A stretch of 64,000 bases of DNA from JAWCLZ01 sp038850275 (GCA_038850275.1 JAWCLZ010000004.1:1-64000), one strand, 5' to 3'. Shown: positions 1-9,216, counted from the first letter of the stretch. A program made the numbers and translations. The notes: generated by a model from the sequence alone, not told the origin.

Positions 1-284
1 ATTTGCTTCGCGCTAAAGTGGAAAATGTCACGGTGATAGTGGGCGATGGAACCCTTGGATTACCTGAATATGCCCCTTATGATAGAATTTGCATAACAGC
101 TTCAGCGCCTAATATACCTCTTCCCTTGCTTGAGCAGCTTAAAAAAGGAGGGAAAATGGTACTGCCAATTGGTAGATATCATCAAGATCTCTACCTCGTT
201 GAAAAAAATGATAAGATAAAAAAAACCTGCAAAGGTGGAGTGCGCTTCGTCTTATTAATTGGAAAATATGGATTTCAAGAATAA
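1..284 (+). CDS. pcm: Protein-L-isoaspartate O-methyltransferase, C-terminal part
   Basis: The gene is cut by the left window edge; the frame is open from the first bases and stops at 282-284. The visible ~93 residues match the C-terminal half of the SAM-dependent PCMT family: a VGDGTLG loop, then APYDRICITAS, the long helix with IPLPLLEQLKKGGKMVLPIG, and a terminal strand ending in VLLIGKYGF. PCMT methylates isoaspartyl residues in aged proteins so that they can be repaired. The apparent TTG at position 3 is only an internal codon. The N-terminal SAM-binding motif lies outside the window. Confidence 0.85.
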   Translation, partial: LLRAKVENVTVIVGDGTLGLPEYAPYDRICITASAPNIPLPLLEQLKKGGKMVLPIGRYHQDLYLVEKNDKIKKTCKGGVRFVLLIGKYGFQE

Positions 285-307
285 ATCCAATACAAGAAAT
301 AAGAAAT

Positions 308-372
308 AGGAAATAGAAATAGGAAATAGAAATAGGAAATAGAAATAAGAAATAGAAATAAGAAATAAATAG
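308..372. repeat. 13-nt purine-rich tandem repeat, five copies
   Basis: Units AGGAAATAGAAAT start at 308, 321 and 334, followed by AAGAAATAGAAAT at 347 and a degenerate last unit at 360. The array sits between the pcm stop and the next gene, 37 bases before that gene starts. It has no dyad symmetry. It looks like slippage-type low-complexity DNA; a regulatory role is possible but not shown. Confidence 0.85.
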
Positions 373-408
373 ATAAATTCGGGCAACATTATTAATGAAT
401 GGTAATCA

Positions 409-891
409 ATGAGGAGAAATTACTCCCTGCTTGCTACGATTGTGCTAATTTTATCAATTCTCATAATAGTTGACAGACTCTTGACGGTCCCCAATATTCA
501 AATTGTACTTGAAAACGGCCGCGCAGTGCCTCTGGAGGGAGCAAGTTATTTTACAGTGGGCGATGTGTTGATTTTGATCATATGCGCTTGGTCTGGGGGA
601 ATGGCATTTATATATCTATTCACAATAGCCACTGCAGCGTCTCAAAAGTCAACAACGACAGATGTGAAAATAAAGCCTGAAGAACTTGCATTGGATATCT
701 TAAATGGAGATGAAAAGATCGTTTTTGCTGAAATAATTGAATCTGGAAATGGTATTCTCCAGCGAGACTTGGTGCTTAAAACAGGCTTCTCGGAAGCCAA
801 AGTTAGTAGATTGCTTGATAAACTCGAGCGAAGGCAGCTGATCATTCGAAGGAGACACGGCATGGGAAATATGATAATGCTCAAAAAATAG
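409..891 (+). CDS. Membrane-anchored winged-helix DNA-binding protein
   Basis: 160 residues. Two hydrophobic segments (about residues 7-26 and 52-74) bracket a short external loop, and a C-terminal winged helix-turn-helix follows (about 93-160). The recognition-helix region reads GFSEAKVSRLLDKLERR, with a basic wing after it (IIRRRHGMG). Archaeal proteins with this plan are membrane-tethered MarR/ArsR-like regulators. It is encoded just upstream of an ABC exporter operon on the same strand, so it may sense an envelope signal for that operon; that link is inference. A T-rich run follows the stop at 892-906 and could terminate transcription. Confidence 0.7.
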   Translation: MRRNYSLLATIVLILSILIIVDRLLTVPNIQIVLENGRAVPLEGASYFTVGDVLILIICAWSGGMAFIYLFTIATAASQKSTTTDVKIKPEELALDILNGDEKIVFAEIIESGNGILQRDLVLKTGFSEAKVSRLLDKLERRQLIIRRRHGMGNMIMLKK

Positions 892-959
892 CTTTTTCAT
901 TTTTTCACAAGTACTTTCACAGAATTTTTTTATGCTTTTTCAAAATAAAAATTTAATGC

Positions 960-1379
960 GTGGAAATCAACAGCTATTTAAGGAAATTGGGTAAATGGAG
1001 AATTCTAGCTACACTTTTGATTGCTTTTCTCATATTATTCATAGCAGCTCGTGTTCTCTATATAGAGTCACACCGCATTAGCCTAACCCAAGAACAGCGA
1101 GAGCACGCTGAAAATGCAGCGCGACTTGCTTTTAAGGGCAAATTAACCCCGGAGTTCAAAAGTTTCACCCTAAACTCAGGTTGGTATATTGATACAGCTA
1201 ATGGAACCAAAAAAATTATCTATGTTTCCTTCGCCTCAGATAACTCAAGCTTGAGTGCTCTCGTGGATCTCGATACCTATGAGATTGTTCGCATTAGCGA
1301 GGTATACTATAAAGGTTGGATGGAGGAATATAATCGCGGGCGCCCTGAGTACTGGGCTCATCAGAAATTCTTCAGGTGA
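960..1379 (+). CDS. Hypothetical membrane-anchored protein
   Basis: 139 residues with one N-terminal membrane segment (about residues 13-33) and a hydrophilic extracytoplasmic domain that alternates strands and ends near YWAHQKFFR. The chosen start is GTG at 960; the ATG at 956 is in another frame that soon stops. Its end abuts the ABC ATPase gene (the stop overlaps the Shine-Dalgarno region of the next gene), so it is probably co-transcribed with the exporter. I do not recognise the family; the extracytoplasmic part resembles small PepSY-like folds only in outline. Confidence 0.6.
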   Translation: MEINSYLRKLGKWRILATLLIAFLILFIAARVLYIESHRISLTQEQREHAENAARLAFKGKLTPEFKSFTLNSGWYIDTANGTKKIIYVSFASDNSSLSALVDLDTYEIVRISEVYYKGWMEEYNRGRPEYWAHQKFFR

Positions 1380-1384
1380 AATAT

Positions 1385-2068
1385 ATGGCGGAGATATTAG
1401 TTGAACTCGAGGATGTCTGGAAGATCTATAGAATGGGAGAAGTCGAAGTTCCAGCGCTTCGAGGCTTGAATTTGAAGATCGAGCGCGGGGAATTCCTAGT
1501 TATAATGGGGCCAAGTGGAAGTGGTAAGACAACTGCTATGAACATGATCGGCTGCCTAGACCTGCCAACTAAAGGAAGAGTGCTATTAGAAGGCAGGGAT
1601 ATTTCTAAGTTAAAGGAAAAAGAGCTAGCTAGGATAAGAGGCAGGAAAATTGGCTTTGTCTTTCAAACTTTCAATCTTCACCCAACCCTCACAGCTATCG
1701 AAAATGTTCAACTACCAATGAGGATCCATGAATTCCCTGAGGATGAAATTGAGAAGAGATCCTTGGAATTGCTTCGCCTCGTTGGCCTCGAGGATAGAGC
1801 GCATCATCTACCCTCACAGCTTTCAGGAGGGGAGAGCCAGAGAGTTGCAATTGCAAGAGCACTTTCAACAAATCCACCCATGCTCTTAGCAGATGAACCA
1901 ACGGGGAATATCGATACCAAGGCAGGCAGCGAGATTTTAGATATATTTGAAAGTTTAAATCTCAAGGGAATCACAGTTGTGGTGATAACTCATGATCCAC
2001 TTGTTGGAAGTAGAGCTAAGCGATTGATCAAAATGAGAGATGGAATAATTGTGGATGGTGAAAAATGA
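1385..2068 (+). CDS. ABC transporter ATP-binding protein, MacB/LolD type
   Basis: About 227 residues with a complete nucleotide-binding domain: Walker A GPSGSGKT near residues 42-49, Q-loop in GFVFQTFNL, signature LSGGESQR, Walker B LLADEPT and the switch His in VITHDP. These are the features of the LolD/MacB class, which drives FtsX-like permeases. ATG 1385 is preferred over GTG 1376 because AGGTGA lies five bases before it. The gene overlaps the next one by four bases, and the cognate permease is two genes downstream. Confidence 0.92.
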   Translation: MAEILVELEDVWKIYRMGEVEVPALRGLNLKIERGEFLVIMGPSGSGKTTAMNMIGCLDLPTKGRVLLEGRDISKLKEKELARIRGRKIGFVFQTFNLHPTLTAIENVQLPMRIHEFPEDEIEKRSLELLRLVGLEDRAHHLPSQLSGGESQRVAIARALSTNPPMLLADEPTGNIDTKAGSEILDIFESLNLKGITVVVITHDPLVGSRAKRLIKMRDGIIVDGEK

Positions 2069-3285
2069 TGAATAAAAAGTTAGTTGGCATTGCTTTAAGC
2101 ATTGTCTTTGCAATAGTGCAAATTTCCAGCGCAGTTAGTACGCCTAGTGGAATAATGGTTTCAAACACTAAGTATGAGCCATATCCAGCTGAACCAGGGG
2201 GTTACTTAGAGCTCTGGTTTTTGGTTAAGAATAGAGGGGATAAAAGCGCGGAGAACATTATACTGCAGCTCGTGCCAGAGTATCCTTTTTCAGTTGATCG
2301 AGAGCAAGATAGCTATGCTACTATTGGCTTTCTAGCTGGGGGAGGCGAGGCTGTGGTGAGCTTTAAAGTGAGAGTCGATGTAAATGCAATTGAGGGAGTT
2401 AGCGAGGTTAAGCTGAAATTCTGGGCTGGTGGGGAAACTAGTGCTATCACTGAGACATTTTATATTCAAGTTGCAGGGAAGAAGAATATTGAGATAAGCG
2501 AGATCTCACCTCTTATATTGAAACCTGGTGAAATTGCGAATTTGAATTTCACCATTGTAAATAAAGGTAAATCACCCATACAAGATATTACTTTCACTTG
2601 GCAGGAAAGCAAGGATATGATTCTCCCAGTTGGCTCTGATAACAAACGCTATGTTAAATATCTAGATGTTGATCAAAGCGTAGAAATTTCATTTAAAGTT
2701 GCTAGTAGTCCAAGTGCTCCCCCTGGGGTTTATTCCCTTATGATGAGCATTAGCTATACCGATACCAATAAAACTCAGAGGAATCTAAGCTCAAGAGCTG
2801 GCATAGTCATTGGAGGCACAACTGAGTTTGAAGTCAGCCAGCAGGAATCCACCAGTGGTGTAATTTCACTTGCAATAGCCAATGTGGGTGTGAATCCAGC
2901 TTATTCCATAGTAGTATTCATACCCCATCAACAGGGTATGAGTATGAGCGGGAGTTCTTCAACTGTAATTGGAAACCTAGATCCAGGTGATTACACTTTC
3001 GCGAGCTTCCAGATCTCAAGGAACTTCACCTCAATAGCGAGAACGCAGGAGAATCCAAATAAACTACTCGTAGGCATTCAATATACCGATACACTTGGAC
3101 AGAGGCAAACACTATTTAAAGAAGTAGCACTGCAATCAATGTCTACAGGTATAACTCAATCCATCGGTAGCTCGCGAACTAGTGATACAACTTGGATGTA
3201 TCTCGGAGGAGCAGTTGCTATCCTAGCTTTACTTGCTATTTGGAAGCGGGATAGGATACTGCAAGTTATTGGCAAAAAGAAATAG
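2065..3285 (+). CDS. Secreted, membrane-anchored beta-sandwich repeat protein (COG1361-like)
   Basis: 406 residues. The N-terminus is a signal peptide (hydrophobic VGIALSIVFAIVQISSAVS). The body consists of three or four CARDB/NEW3-like immunoglobulin-type beta domains (ELWFLVKNRGDKSAENI, NLNFTIVNKGKSPIQDI, ISLAIANVGVNPAYSI). A C-terminal membrane helix near residues 377-395 is followed by a basic tail. Proteins of this type often sit between the ATPase and the permease of archaeal MacB-like systems and probably act as the extracytoplasmic partner. It overlaps the ATPase gene by four bases and precedes the permease by about 17 bases. Confidence 0.8.
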   Translation: MMNKKLVGIALSIVFAIVQISSAVSTPSGIMVSNTKYEPYPAEPGGYLELWFLVKNRGDKSAENIILQLVPEYPFSVDREQDSYATIGFLAGGGEAVVSFKVRVDVNAIEGVSEVKLKFWAGGETSAITETFYIQVAGKKNIEISEISPLILKPGEIANLNFTIVNKGKSPIQDITFTWQESKDMILPVGSDNKRYVKYLDVDQSVEISFKVASSPSAPPGVYSLMMSISYTDTNKTQRNLSSRAGIVIGGTTEFEVSQQESTSGVISLAIANVGVNPAYSIVVFIPHQQGMSMSGSSSTVIGNLDPGDYTFASFQISRNFTSIARTQENPNKLLVGIQYTDTLGQRQTLFKEVALQSMSTGITQSIGSSRTSDTTWMYLGGAVAILALLAIWKRDRILQVIGKKK

Positions 3286-3302
3286 AAATAGGCGAATTGG
3301 AA

Positions 3303-4544
3303 ATGAGGTCCTACGATATATTCAAGCTTTCTTTGAATCACGTTCGCAAGAGCAAGCTTCGAAGTTGGCTCACTATTATAGGTATTATAATAGGTGTGGC
3401 TGCAGTTGTAGCTATTGTTTCAATCGGCGAGGGAATGCAGCAAACTGTTTCAATGCGACTCAGTACTCTGGGAGCTGACATTATTACAATTACACCTGGC
3501 TATACTAGAGCAATTGGAGGTGCTGCTTTTGGTCAAGCAGGGCCTTCTATTTCAACTGCTAATCTAACTGAAAAGGATGTTAAAGTGGTTAAATCAGTGC
3601 CTGGAGTGCTCTTTGTAAATGGAATTGTATCAGAAAGAGCGAAGGTCAAATATCTCGACCAAGAGGTTTCAATATCCATAAGAGGCGTGGATCCAGCGGT
3701 ATGGAAATTTATGACCACCGCAGAACTTGAATCAGGTCGGTTTTTAGACCCAGGGGATTCCAATGTTGCAGTGGTTGGATATAGGGTTGCTAAAGAAGTT
3801 TTCAAGCAGCCCTTGGCTATTAACAGATTAATTACAATAAATGGACAGGGATTTAGAGTCATAGGGATTTTAAAGCAAACTGGCGGCTTCGGGGGAGAGG
3901 ATTCAGCCATTTTCATCCCAGCTGGGAATGCTAGAAATATCCTCGAGGATATAGCGCTAGATCAGGTGACTTCTATTTCGGTGAAGGTTGCAAATACAGA
4001 CGAAGTTGATAATATTGTCAAAGTAATTGAGGAAAGACTCATGCTCTCGAGGCACGTTACTGAGAGGACAAAGGATTTCACGGTTACCTCAGCGAAGCAA
4101 TTGCTGCAGCAGATAAGTGAGGTAATGCAGTCAATAACAATATTTTTGGGAGGGATAGCTGCAGTTAGCTTATTAGTGGGAGCTGTTGGAATTGCGAATA
4201 CAATGTTCATGTCAGTACTCGAGCGAACTAGGGAAATCGGTATTTTAAAAGCAATGGGAGCAACGAATAGCGAGGTACTTCTAATTTTTCTCATCGAATC
4301 AGCGCTATTTGGAATAGTAGGCGGGATAATAGGTATAATCGCGGGAGGGATGATATCCTCGATTATCTCCACCATTGGATTAAGAATGATTGGCCCTGGA
4401 GGAGCGGTAACCACTGTTATAACTCCAGGTCTTGTGCTATTTGCCATTAGCTTCTCAATATTCCTAGGTGCCATCTCAGGATTGATACCTGCTAGGCAAG
4501 CTGCAAAGCTTAAGCCAGTTGATGCTCTCAGATATGAACACTAG
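3303..4544 (+). CDS. ABC transporter permease, FtsX/MacB family
   Basis: About 413 residues. The first membrane helix is near residues 20-40, preceded by SLNHVRKSKLRSWLTIIGI as is typical of MacB. A large extracytoplasmic core follows, then three C-terminal helices of the FtsX domain (IFLGGIAAVSLLVGAVGIAN; LLIFLIESALFGIVGGIIGI; VLFAISFSIFLGAISGLIPA), and the family ending ARQAAKLKPVDALRYE. Start ATG 3303 is preferred to TTG 3297. With the ATPase and the beta-sandwich protein it forms an exporter for an unknown substrate or a mechanotransmitting complex. Confidence 0.9.
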   Translation: MRSYDIFKLSLNHVRKSKLRSWLTIIGIIIGVAAVVAIVSIGEGMQQTVSMRLSTLGADIITITPGYTRAIGGAAFGQAGPSISTANLTEKDVKVVKSVPGVLFVNGIVSERAKVKYLDQEVSISIRGVDPAVWKFMTTAELESGRFLDPGDSNVAVVGYRVAKEVFKQPLAINRLITINGQGFRVIGILKQTGGFGGEDSAIFIPAGNARNILEDIALDQVTSISVKVANTDEVDNIVKVIEERLMLSRHVTERTKDFTVTSAKQLLQQISEVMQSITIFLGGIAAVSLLVGAVGIANTMFMSVLERTREIGILKAMGATNSEVLLIFLIESALFGIVGGIIGIIAGGMISSIISTIGLRMIGPGGAVTTVITPGLVLFAISFSIFLGAISGLIPARQAAKLKPVDALRYEH

Positions 4545-4548
4545 CGGC

Positions 4549-5274
4549 TTAGAATTTTTCAATTATTTCCACTATCCTTGTTAAATCCTCCACCGCTGCA
4601 TCTGGCTCAATGTTTACCTCCTCAAGCTTTGAAAGTGGTTTATATAAAATTGCTTTCATTCCAGCATTTTTCGCGCCGTATATATCTGATTTCAAATGAT
4701 CTCCTATGTGCACCGCCTCGCTGGGTTGCGCTGAGAGCATGTTAAGGGTATGGATGAAAGGCACTGGATGGGGCTTTCTCAAGCCAATTTCATTTGAAAA
4801 TGTAAGCTGCTCGAAATAGCGAGATAATCCCATTTCGCAGAGCATTTGCCTCAGCACCTTGCCTGGAGTTCTACCTGTATTGGAGATTAATCCTAATTTA
4901 TATCCCCATTCTTTCAAGACCTGCAAGCAATCTTCAGCTCCTGGTATAATGATTGGCGTTTTCTTTAGAACGGCCTCGGTATATGGTTTTTCAAGCCTGG
5001 CAATTAATCCCTGGTCTGGTTCAATTCTCAAAAGATAGAGTATTATTTCAATTTGCTCAGCGACATCGATCTCTTCATTGCTGCGCTTCCTGAGTTCTTC
5101 AAAGATTGCACCAGATTTTAGATATGCTTCTAATATCTCTCTACTTTCAACTTCATATCCACTGGCTTGGAGAATTTCAAGCATTCCCCCAATTCTATTA
5201 TTCGTCCAGAATTCGCTTAGCTCTCTGGAGTCGTTAACTAAAGTATGCCAAAGGTCAAAGGTCACTGCACGCAA
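4549..5274 (-). CDS. HAD-superfamily hydrolase
   Basis: 241 residues with all four HAD motifs: nucleophile motif TFDLWHTLV at the N-terminus, LISNTGR (motif II), LRKPHPVPF (motif III Lys) and HIGDHLKSDIYGAKNAG (motif IV). The second Asp of motif I is replaced by Trp, as in the haloacid-dehalogenase/phosphoglycolate-like subgroup, so the exact substrate cannot be read off. It overlaps the upstream pyrF gene by 20 bases and is probably translated from the same message. Confidence 0.85.
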   Translation of the reverse strand: MRAVTFDLWHTLVNDSRELSEFWTNNRIGGMLEILQASGYEVESREILEAYLKSGAIFEELRKRSNEEIDVAEQIEIILYLLRIEPDQGLIARLEKPYTEAVLKKTPIIIPGAEDCLQVLKEWGYKLGLISNTGRTPGKVLRQMLCEMGLSRYFEQLTFSNEIGLRKPHPVPFIHTLNMLSAQPSEAVHIGDHLKSDIYGAKNAGMKAILYKPLSKLEEVNIEPDAAVEDLTRIVEIIEKF

Positions 5275-6088
5275 GCTTTTTCCTCCTCAAGTGCTCTATA
5301 TCGCTTTTCAAAGCAAATGCCGCTTTTCTCGCCGCTGAATCAAAATCCTCGGCTTCACCTGCATAGATTATAGCGCGAGCGGAATTAATGATCGCTTTAT
5401 CTCCCCTTGAATTTGTGCCGAATTCGACTGCACATTCTACATCTCCACATTGAGCTCCTATACCAGGTATCAAAATTTGCATTTCTTCACCCGCTATTTC
5501 TCGCGCTCTTTTCAAGGCCTCAGGGGAAAGAGCTCCAACCACGAGTCCTATATTACCTTTATCATTCCATTCCACTGCTTTTCCAGCAATAATTTCAAAT
5601 AGCTCCTCTCCATTTTTGCATTTCAAATGCTGCAGCTCTTGAGCACTTTTATTGGAGGTTCTGCAAACTATGAATATTCCCTTATCTTCATATTCTAAAA
5701 ATGGCTGCACTCCATCTCGCCCTAGATATGGATTCAATGTTACTGCATCGAAGCCATATATTTCGAAGACTGCCTTTGCATATACCTTTGAGGCGTGACT
5801 AACATCGCAGAATTTAGCATCGCAAATAACCGGAATAGCTCTAGGTATATATGCTATTGTTTTAACTAGAGCTTCCACTCCAATTAATTCAGCTGCGAGA
5901 TAGAATCCCAAGTTGAGTTTATATGCGCATACTAAATCGCAGGTGGCATCTATAATGCGCTTGTTGAATTCAAATATGGCATTTTCTGAGCTCCGAAGAA
6001 AAATTGGAATTCTTTCAAGCAATGTATCTAAGCCAACGCATAGCAGGGATTCACGCTGTTTTTTCAAGAGCTTGGAATTAAACGTCAT
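5255..6088 (-). CDS. pyrF: Orotidine 5'-phosphate decarboxylase, type 2
   Basis: About 277 residues, the length of the long (type 2) PyrF family rather than the ~220-residue archaeal form. It catalyses the last step of UMP synthesis. Visible motifs are SLLCVGLDT at the N-terminus, the catalytic DAKFCDVSHAS (Asp-x-Lys-x-x-Asp), VTLNPYLGRDGV, and the phosphate-binding region ILIPGIGAQCGD. The longer reading from 6139 adds a hydrophobic stretch unlike the family, so ATG 6088 (MTFNSKLL) is chosen. Downstream it overlaps the HAD hydrolase gene. Confidence 0.88.
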   Translation of the reverse strand: MTFNSKLLKKQRESLLCVGLDTLLERIPIFLRSSENAIFEFNKRIIDATCDLVCAYKLNLGFYLAAELIGVEALVKTIAYIPRAIPVICDAKFCDVSHASKVYAKAVFEIYGFDAVTLNPYLGRDGVQPFLEYEDKGIFIVCRTSNKSAQELQHLKCKNGEELFEIIAGKAVEWNDKGNIGLVVGALSPEALKRAREIAGEEMQILIPGIGAQCGDVECAVEFGTNSRGDKAIINSARAIIYAGEAEDFDSAARKAAFALKSDIEHLRRKKLACSDL

Positions 6089-6189
6089 ATGTTCTTGAAG
6101 TATATAATTGTTCCCTAATATATAGAACCATAGCCACAATTAAAGCTCTAACCAAAGGGTTCATTTAAATTAAAATTAAAAAGGGGAGC

Positions 6190-7086
6190 TTATTGAAATA
6201 GCTCCGCCAGCTTTATTTGATATGGCCCTAGTTTACCTCCGAAATTGCCAGCAGTTATCTTCACAACTCCAGGTATTTTAACTGCTGCTTCAATTCCAAC
6301 CTTGGTTGCCTTCTTTATAGATTCAAGGTCTAATCCATTTATAACTATTTCAAATATTGCTTCAACACCCTCTGGCACCAAGCTGCCCTCGACCTTTGTC
6401 TTCAATGTGGGCGCGAATTTTTCATTTGTGGAAGCCCTCAGGAATTTATATTTATTCGAGCCGACTTTCGAGCCACTTGCCACTATGCCACCTGTGAAGG
6501 GTGTTATTACATTATCCACATTTGCAATTGCATCAACCGCTGCTTCTGCGGCCGCGAGTGCAGCCATTTGACTCCTGCCCATTATGAAGAAATTACCTCC
6601 AGCTATTCCCTGCTGCCAGCCAAAGTTTTCTTCAACTATGAACTCTCCCTGCATCATAGGTATGCGGTAAACCTTTCGCTCTCTAATGGTATCAGTGGTT
6701 TCATAGCCATCTGCAAAGAACTTCAATTTGAATCCAGTGTTTATTTGCTTCTCAGCATTTGGCAAGCCATTGAATGCGGCGCACGTGGGTGCTGTTAAAA
6801 CACATTGACCAATTCTATTCAGCAATTGGGTATCTAACTCCTTAGCGCTTCCGTGGCAGATGAATATGCTTACCCCAGGTCTTCCATCAGGCGTTTCAGT
6901 ATTGGCAAGTATTTTTTCTATCCCAGCTTCAGCAGGGCAGCCGATGATTGAAGTACCAAAGCCTGTGGCTTCGGTGGCAGCTATAAGAGCCCAGCGCTTT
7001 GTGGCTGCGGTTATTATCACTCTTGCTATTTTTATGGGAAATGCCTCTGCAAATGTGTCTTCGATTTCAACTCCATTTAACTTCAA
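6190..7086 (-). CDS. ftr: Formylmethanofuran--tetrahydromethanopterin formyltransferase
   Basis: 298 residues, the usual full length. Ftr moves the formyl group between methanofuran and tetrahydromethanopterin, the second step of the archaeal C1 pathway; the reaction is reversible and is used in methanogenesis and in methyl oxidation. Diagnostic stretches are ATEATGFGTSIIGCPAEAGI, TPDGRPGVSIFICH, QCVLTAPTCAAFNG and the C-terminal GNFGGKLGPYQIKL. No neighbouring C1 gene is present, so it appears to be a single-gene unit. This gene is the strongest indicator of methanogen-type C1 chemistry in the window. Confidence 0.95.
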   Translation of the reverse strand: MKLNGVEIEDTFAEAFPIKIARVIITAATKRWALIAATEATGFGTSIIGCPAEAGIEKILANTETPDGRPGVSIFICHGSAKELDTQLLNRIGQCVLTAPTCAAFNGLPNAEKQINTGFKLKFFADGYETTDTIRERKVYRIPMMQGEFIVEENFGWQQGIAGGNFFIMGRSQMAALAAAEAAVDAIANVDNVITPFTGGIVASGSKVGSNKYKFLRASTNEKFAPTLKTKVEGSLVPEGVEAIFEIVINGLDLESIKKATKVGIEAAVKIPGVVKITAGNFGGKLGPYQIKLAELFQ

Positions 7087-7153
7087 TTTGATTCCCCCGA
7101 CATTCTACCATTATATACGCTAGTTCAAATTTTTTTTCTTTTGAAACGCATAT

Positions 7154-8044
7154 TTAAATTCCCAGTTTAGCAAGGCGTTCATCTACATATCTCTGTATTT
7201 TCTCAATTTCCTCATCTGGCAAATGCCTAAATCTCCCCTGGAGCCTTAAATATTCCTTTACAGGTACTTTCTTAGCAATTTTCCTGGGCTTGAATTCGCC
7301 ATTTTCATATTCAGCGAGAATCCACATTCCACTTTGCACTGCTAGTCTTGCAATTTCGATACTCAGCGAGGTATCGTGCCGCCAGCCAGTTGGGCAGGGT
7401 GAGTGAATTTGAATATACTTGGGGCCTATTATCTTCGAGGCTTTTTCAATTTTATTAATCAAATCCTGGGGGTAGCCAACCGATGCAGTTGCAGCATAGG
7501 GAATATCATGTGCAGCGGCTATTTTAGCAACATCTTTTTTCCAAGTATCCTGTCCAATACTTATCCTCCCAGGTGGCGAGGTTGTTGTCCACGCTCCATA
7601 GGGTGTTGAACTCGACCTCTGAATCCCTGTGTTCATATAGGCTTCATTGTCATAGCAAATGTATAGGAAATCATGGCCTCTCTCAAGCGCGCCTGAGAGA
7701 GCTTGCAGTCCGATATCTGCAGTGCCTCCATCTCCAGCTATCACCACAACATTTATTCTCTCCTTGGCTCTTTTGCTCTTCTTCATTTGCATTTTCAGCG
7801 CAGCTTCTATCCCGCTTGCTACTGCCGCTGTATTTTCAAATAAACTGTGAATATAGGGAACCGTCCAAGCATTATCTGGATAAGGAGTTGAAACTATTTC
7901 AATGCATGAAGTCGCATTCACCACAATGGTTCTTGGACCAAGCACTTTGAGTATAAGCCTCAGTGCTATCGGTGCCGCACATCCAGCACAAGCTCTATGA
8001 CCGTGGATGAAATATTCTTCCTTAGGTAGCTCGGTTAGATTCAT
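7154..8044 (-). CDS. porB: Pyruvate:ferredoxin oxidoreductase, beta subunit
   Basis: About 296 residues. It binds thiamine pyrophosphate in the TPP site (VVIAGDGGTADIGLQALSGA, then YICYDNEAYMNTGIQRS). Cysteines for the proximal cluster include HRACAGCAAP near the N-terminus and a later one in SPCPTGW. Start ATG 8044 (MNLTELPKEEYF) is preferred: it gives the classic four-base overlap with porA, whereas the longer reading from 8104 runs deep into porA. Last gene of the operon CBS-CBS-porG-porD-porA-porB. Confidence 0.94.
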   Translation of the reverse strand: MNLTELPKEEYFIHGHRACAGCAAPIALRLILKVLGPRTIVVNATSCIEIVSTPYPDNAWTVPYIHSLFENTAAVASGIEAALKMQMKKSKRAKERINVVVIAGDGGTADIGLQALSGALERGHDFLYICYDNEAYMNTGIQRSSSTPYGAWTTTSPPGRISIGQDTWKKDVAKIAAAHDIPYAATASVGYPQDLINKIEKASKIIGPKYIQIHSPCPTGWRHDTSLSIEIARLAVQSGMWILAEYENGEFKPRKIAKKVPVKEYLRLQGRFRHLPDEEIEKIQRYVDERLAKLGI

Positions 8045-9201
8045 TCTCTCACCCCTATGAATTTGCAGTCGAAGAATTGCTTTTTCTTCAACGCCTCCTC
8101 GCATAGTTTAAACATTCGCTCCAGTTCTTCAACTAAGATATCTCTCCCTCCAAGTCCAGCTACATAGCCAAGCACGGGAATATCAAGCGCTGCTCTAACT
8201 TCAATTGTAACTGGGCCTCCTGCACCAAAAGAAACACTTCTATCAAGCACTCCAACTATGCTCGCATTTCGCAGCGCGGCTTGAAGAGCTTTCTTGGGAA
8301 ATGGTCTAAAGGTTCGCAGCTTTAAGTGTCCCACTTTCTTCCCCTGCTTGCGCAATTCATCTACAACGCTCTTTGCAGCGCCAGCGATTGAGCCCATTGT
8401 GATAAGCACAACCTCTGCGTCTTCAACGAAGTATTCTTCAATTAAACCATAGCTTCTTCCAAATTTTCGGCCGAATTCCTCGCAAATTTTAGGAATCGCT
8501 CTTAAAGCGCAGCGCATTCCCTCAACTTGTTGGCGCTTGAATTCAGCGTAGTACTCTGGAAAGGCATATGCGCCAATTGCACTTGGAAAATCTGGATCGA
8601 GTTTGAATCTAGGTTTAAATTCAGGCACAAATTCCCGAACAGTCTCTTTATCCTCAACTAAGACTTTCTCATATGTATGACTCAAGAAGAATCCATCTAG
8701 GTTGACCATAACTGGTAGATAAACATTTTTATGCTCCGCTATTCTAAAAGCTTGAATTGTGGTATCAAAGACCTCTTGCGCATTTTCACAGTAAAACTGA
8801 ATCCACCCTGAGTCTCGCTGTGCCATGGAATCGCTGTGGTCGCACCATATATTTAGCGGTGCACTTAAAGCGCGATTTGAAACACTCATAACAATAGGCA
8901 ATCTGCAGCCTGAAACTGCGAAGAGCACTTCATGCATCAATGCTAGACCTTGAGAAGAGGTTGCAGTAAAAGTTCTAGAGCCAGCGGCAGCAGCACCTGC
9001 ACAAACGCTTAATGCCGAGTGCTCAGATTCCACTTTTATAAAAATGGCATCCATCTCGCCATCTGCAATATACTGAGAAATGTACTCCACCACGTGAGTC
9101 TGGGGTGTAATTGGATATGCTGAAACCACATCTATATCAATTCTCTTAACTGCCTCTGCAACTGCTATATTGCCGGAGATGAATTTAACTTGACTGGGCA
9201 T
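8041..9201 (-). CDS. porA: Pyruvate:ferredoxin oxidoreductase, alpha subunit
   Basis: 386 residues. The N-terminus GNIAVAEAVKRIDIDVVSAYPITPQT is the conserved pyrimidine-binding domain of the POR alpha chain, followed by TSSQGLALMHE and PLNIWCDHSDSMAQRDSGWI. Domain II (residues ~260-370) carries VVLITMGSIAGAAKSVVDEL. With beta, gamma and delta it catalyses reversible oxidative decarboxylation of pyruvate to acetyl-CoA, CO2 and reduced ferredoxin. It sits between porD (15-base gap) and porB (four-base overlap). Confidence 0.95.
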   Translation of the reverse strand: MPSQVKFISGNIAVAEAVKRIDIDVVSAYPITPQTHVVEYISQYIADGEMDAIFIKVESEHSALSVCAGAAAAGSRTFTATSSQGLALMHEVLFAVSGCRLPIVMSVSNRALSAPLNIWCDHSDSMAQRDSGWIQFYCENAQEVFDTTIQAFRIAEHKNVYLPVMVNLDGFFLSHTYEKVLVEDKETVREFVPEFKPRFKLDPDFPSAIGAYAFPEYYAEFKRQQVEGMRCALRAIPKICEEFGRKFGRSYGLIEEYFVEDAEVVLITMGSIAGAAKSVVDELRKQGKKVGHLKLRTFRPFPKKALQAALRNASIVGVLDRSVSFGAGGPVTIEVRAALDIPVLGYVAGLGGRDILVEELERMFKLCEEALKKKQFFDCKFIGVRE

Positions 9202-9216
9202 TTTATTCCCCCATTT

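Noticed and set aside
308..372. 13-nt repeats as a CRISPR or origin iteron array
   Set aside because: Purely A/G/T low-complexity units without spacing, dyads or a nearby replication gene.
3962..4474. 170-codon frame antisense to the permease gene
   Set aside because: Mirror of membrane-helix codons; no domain; the permease is well supported.
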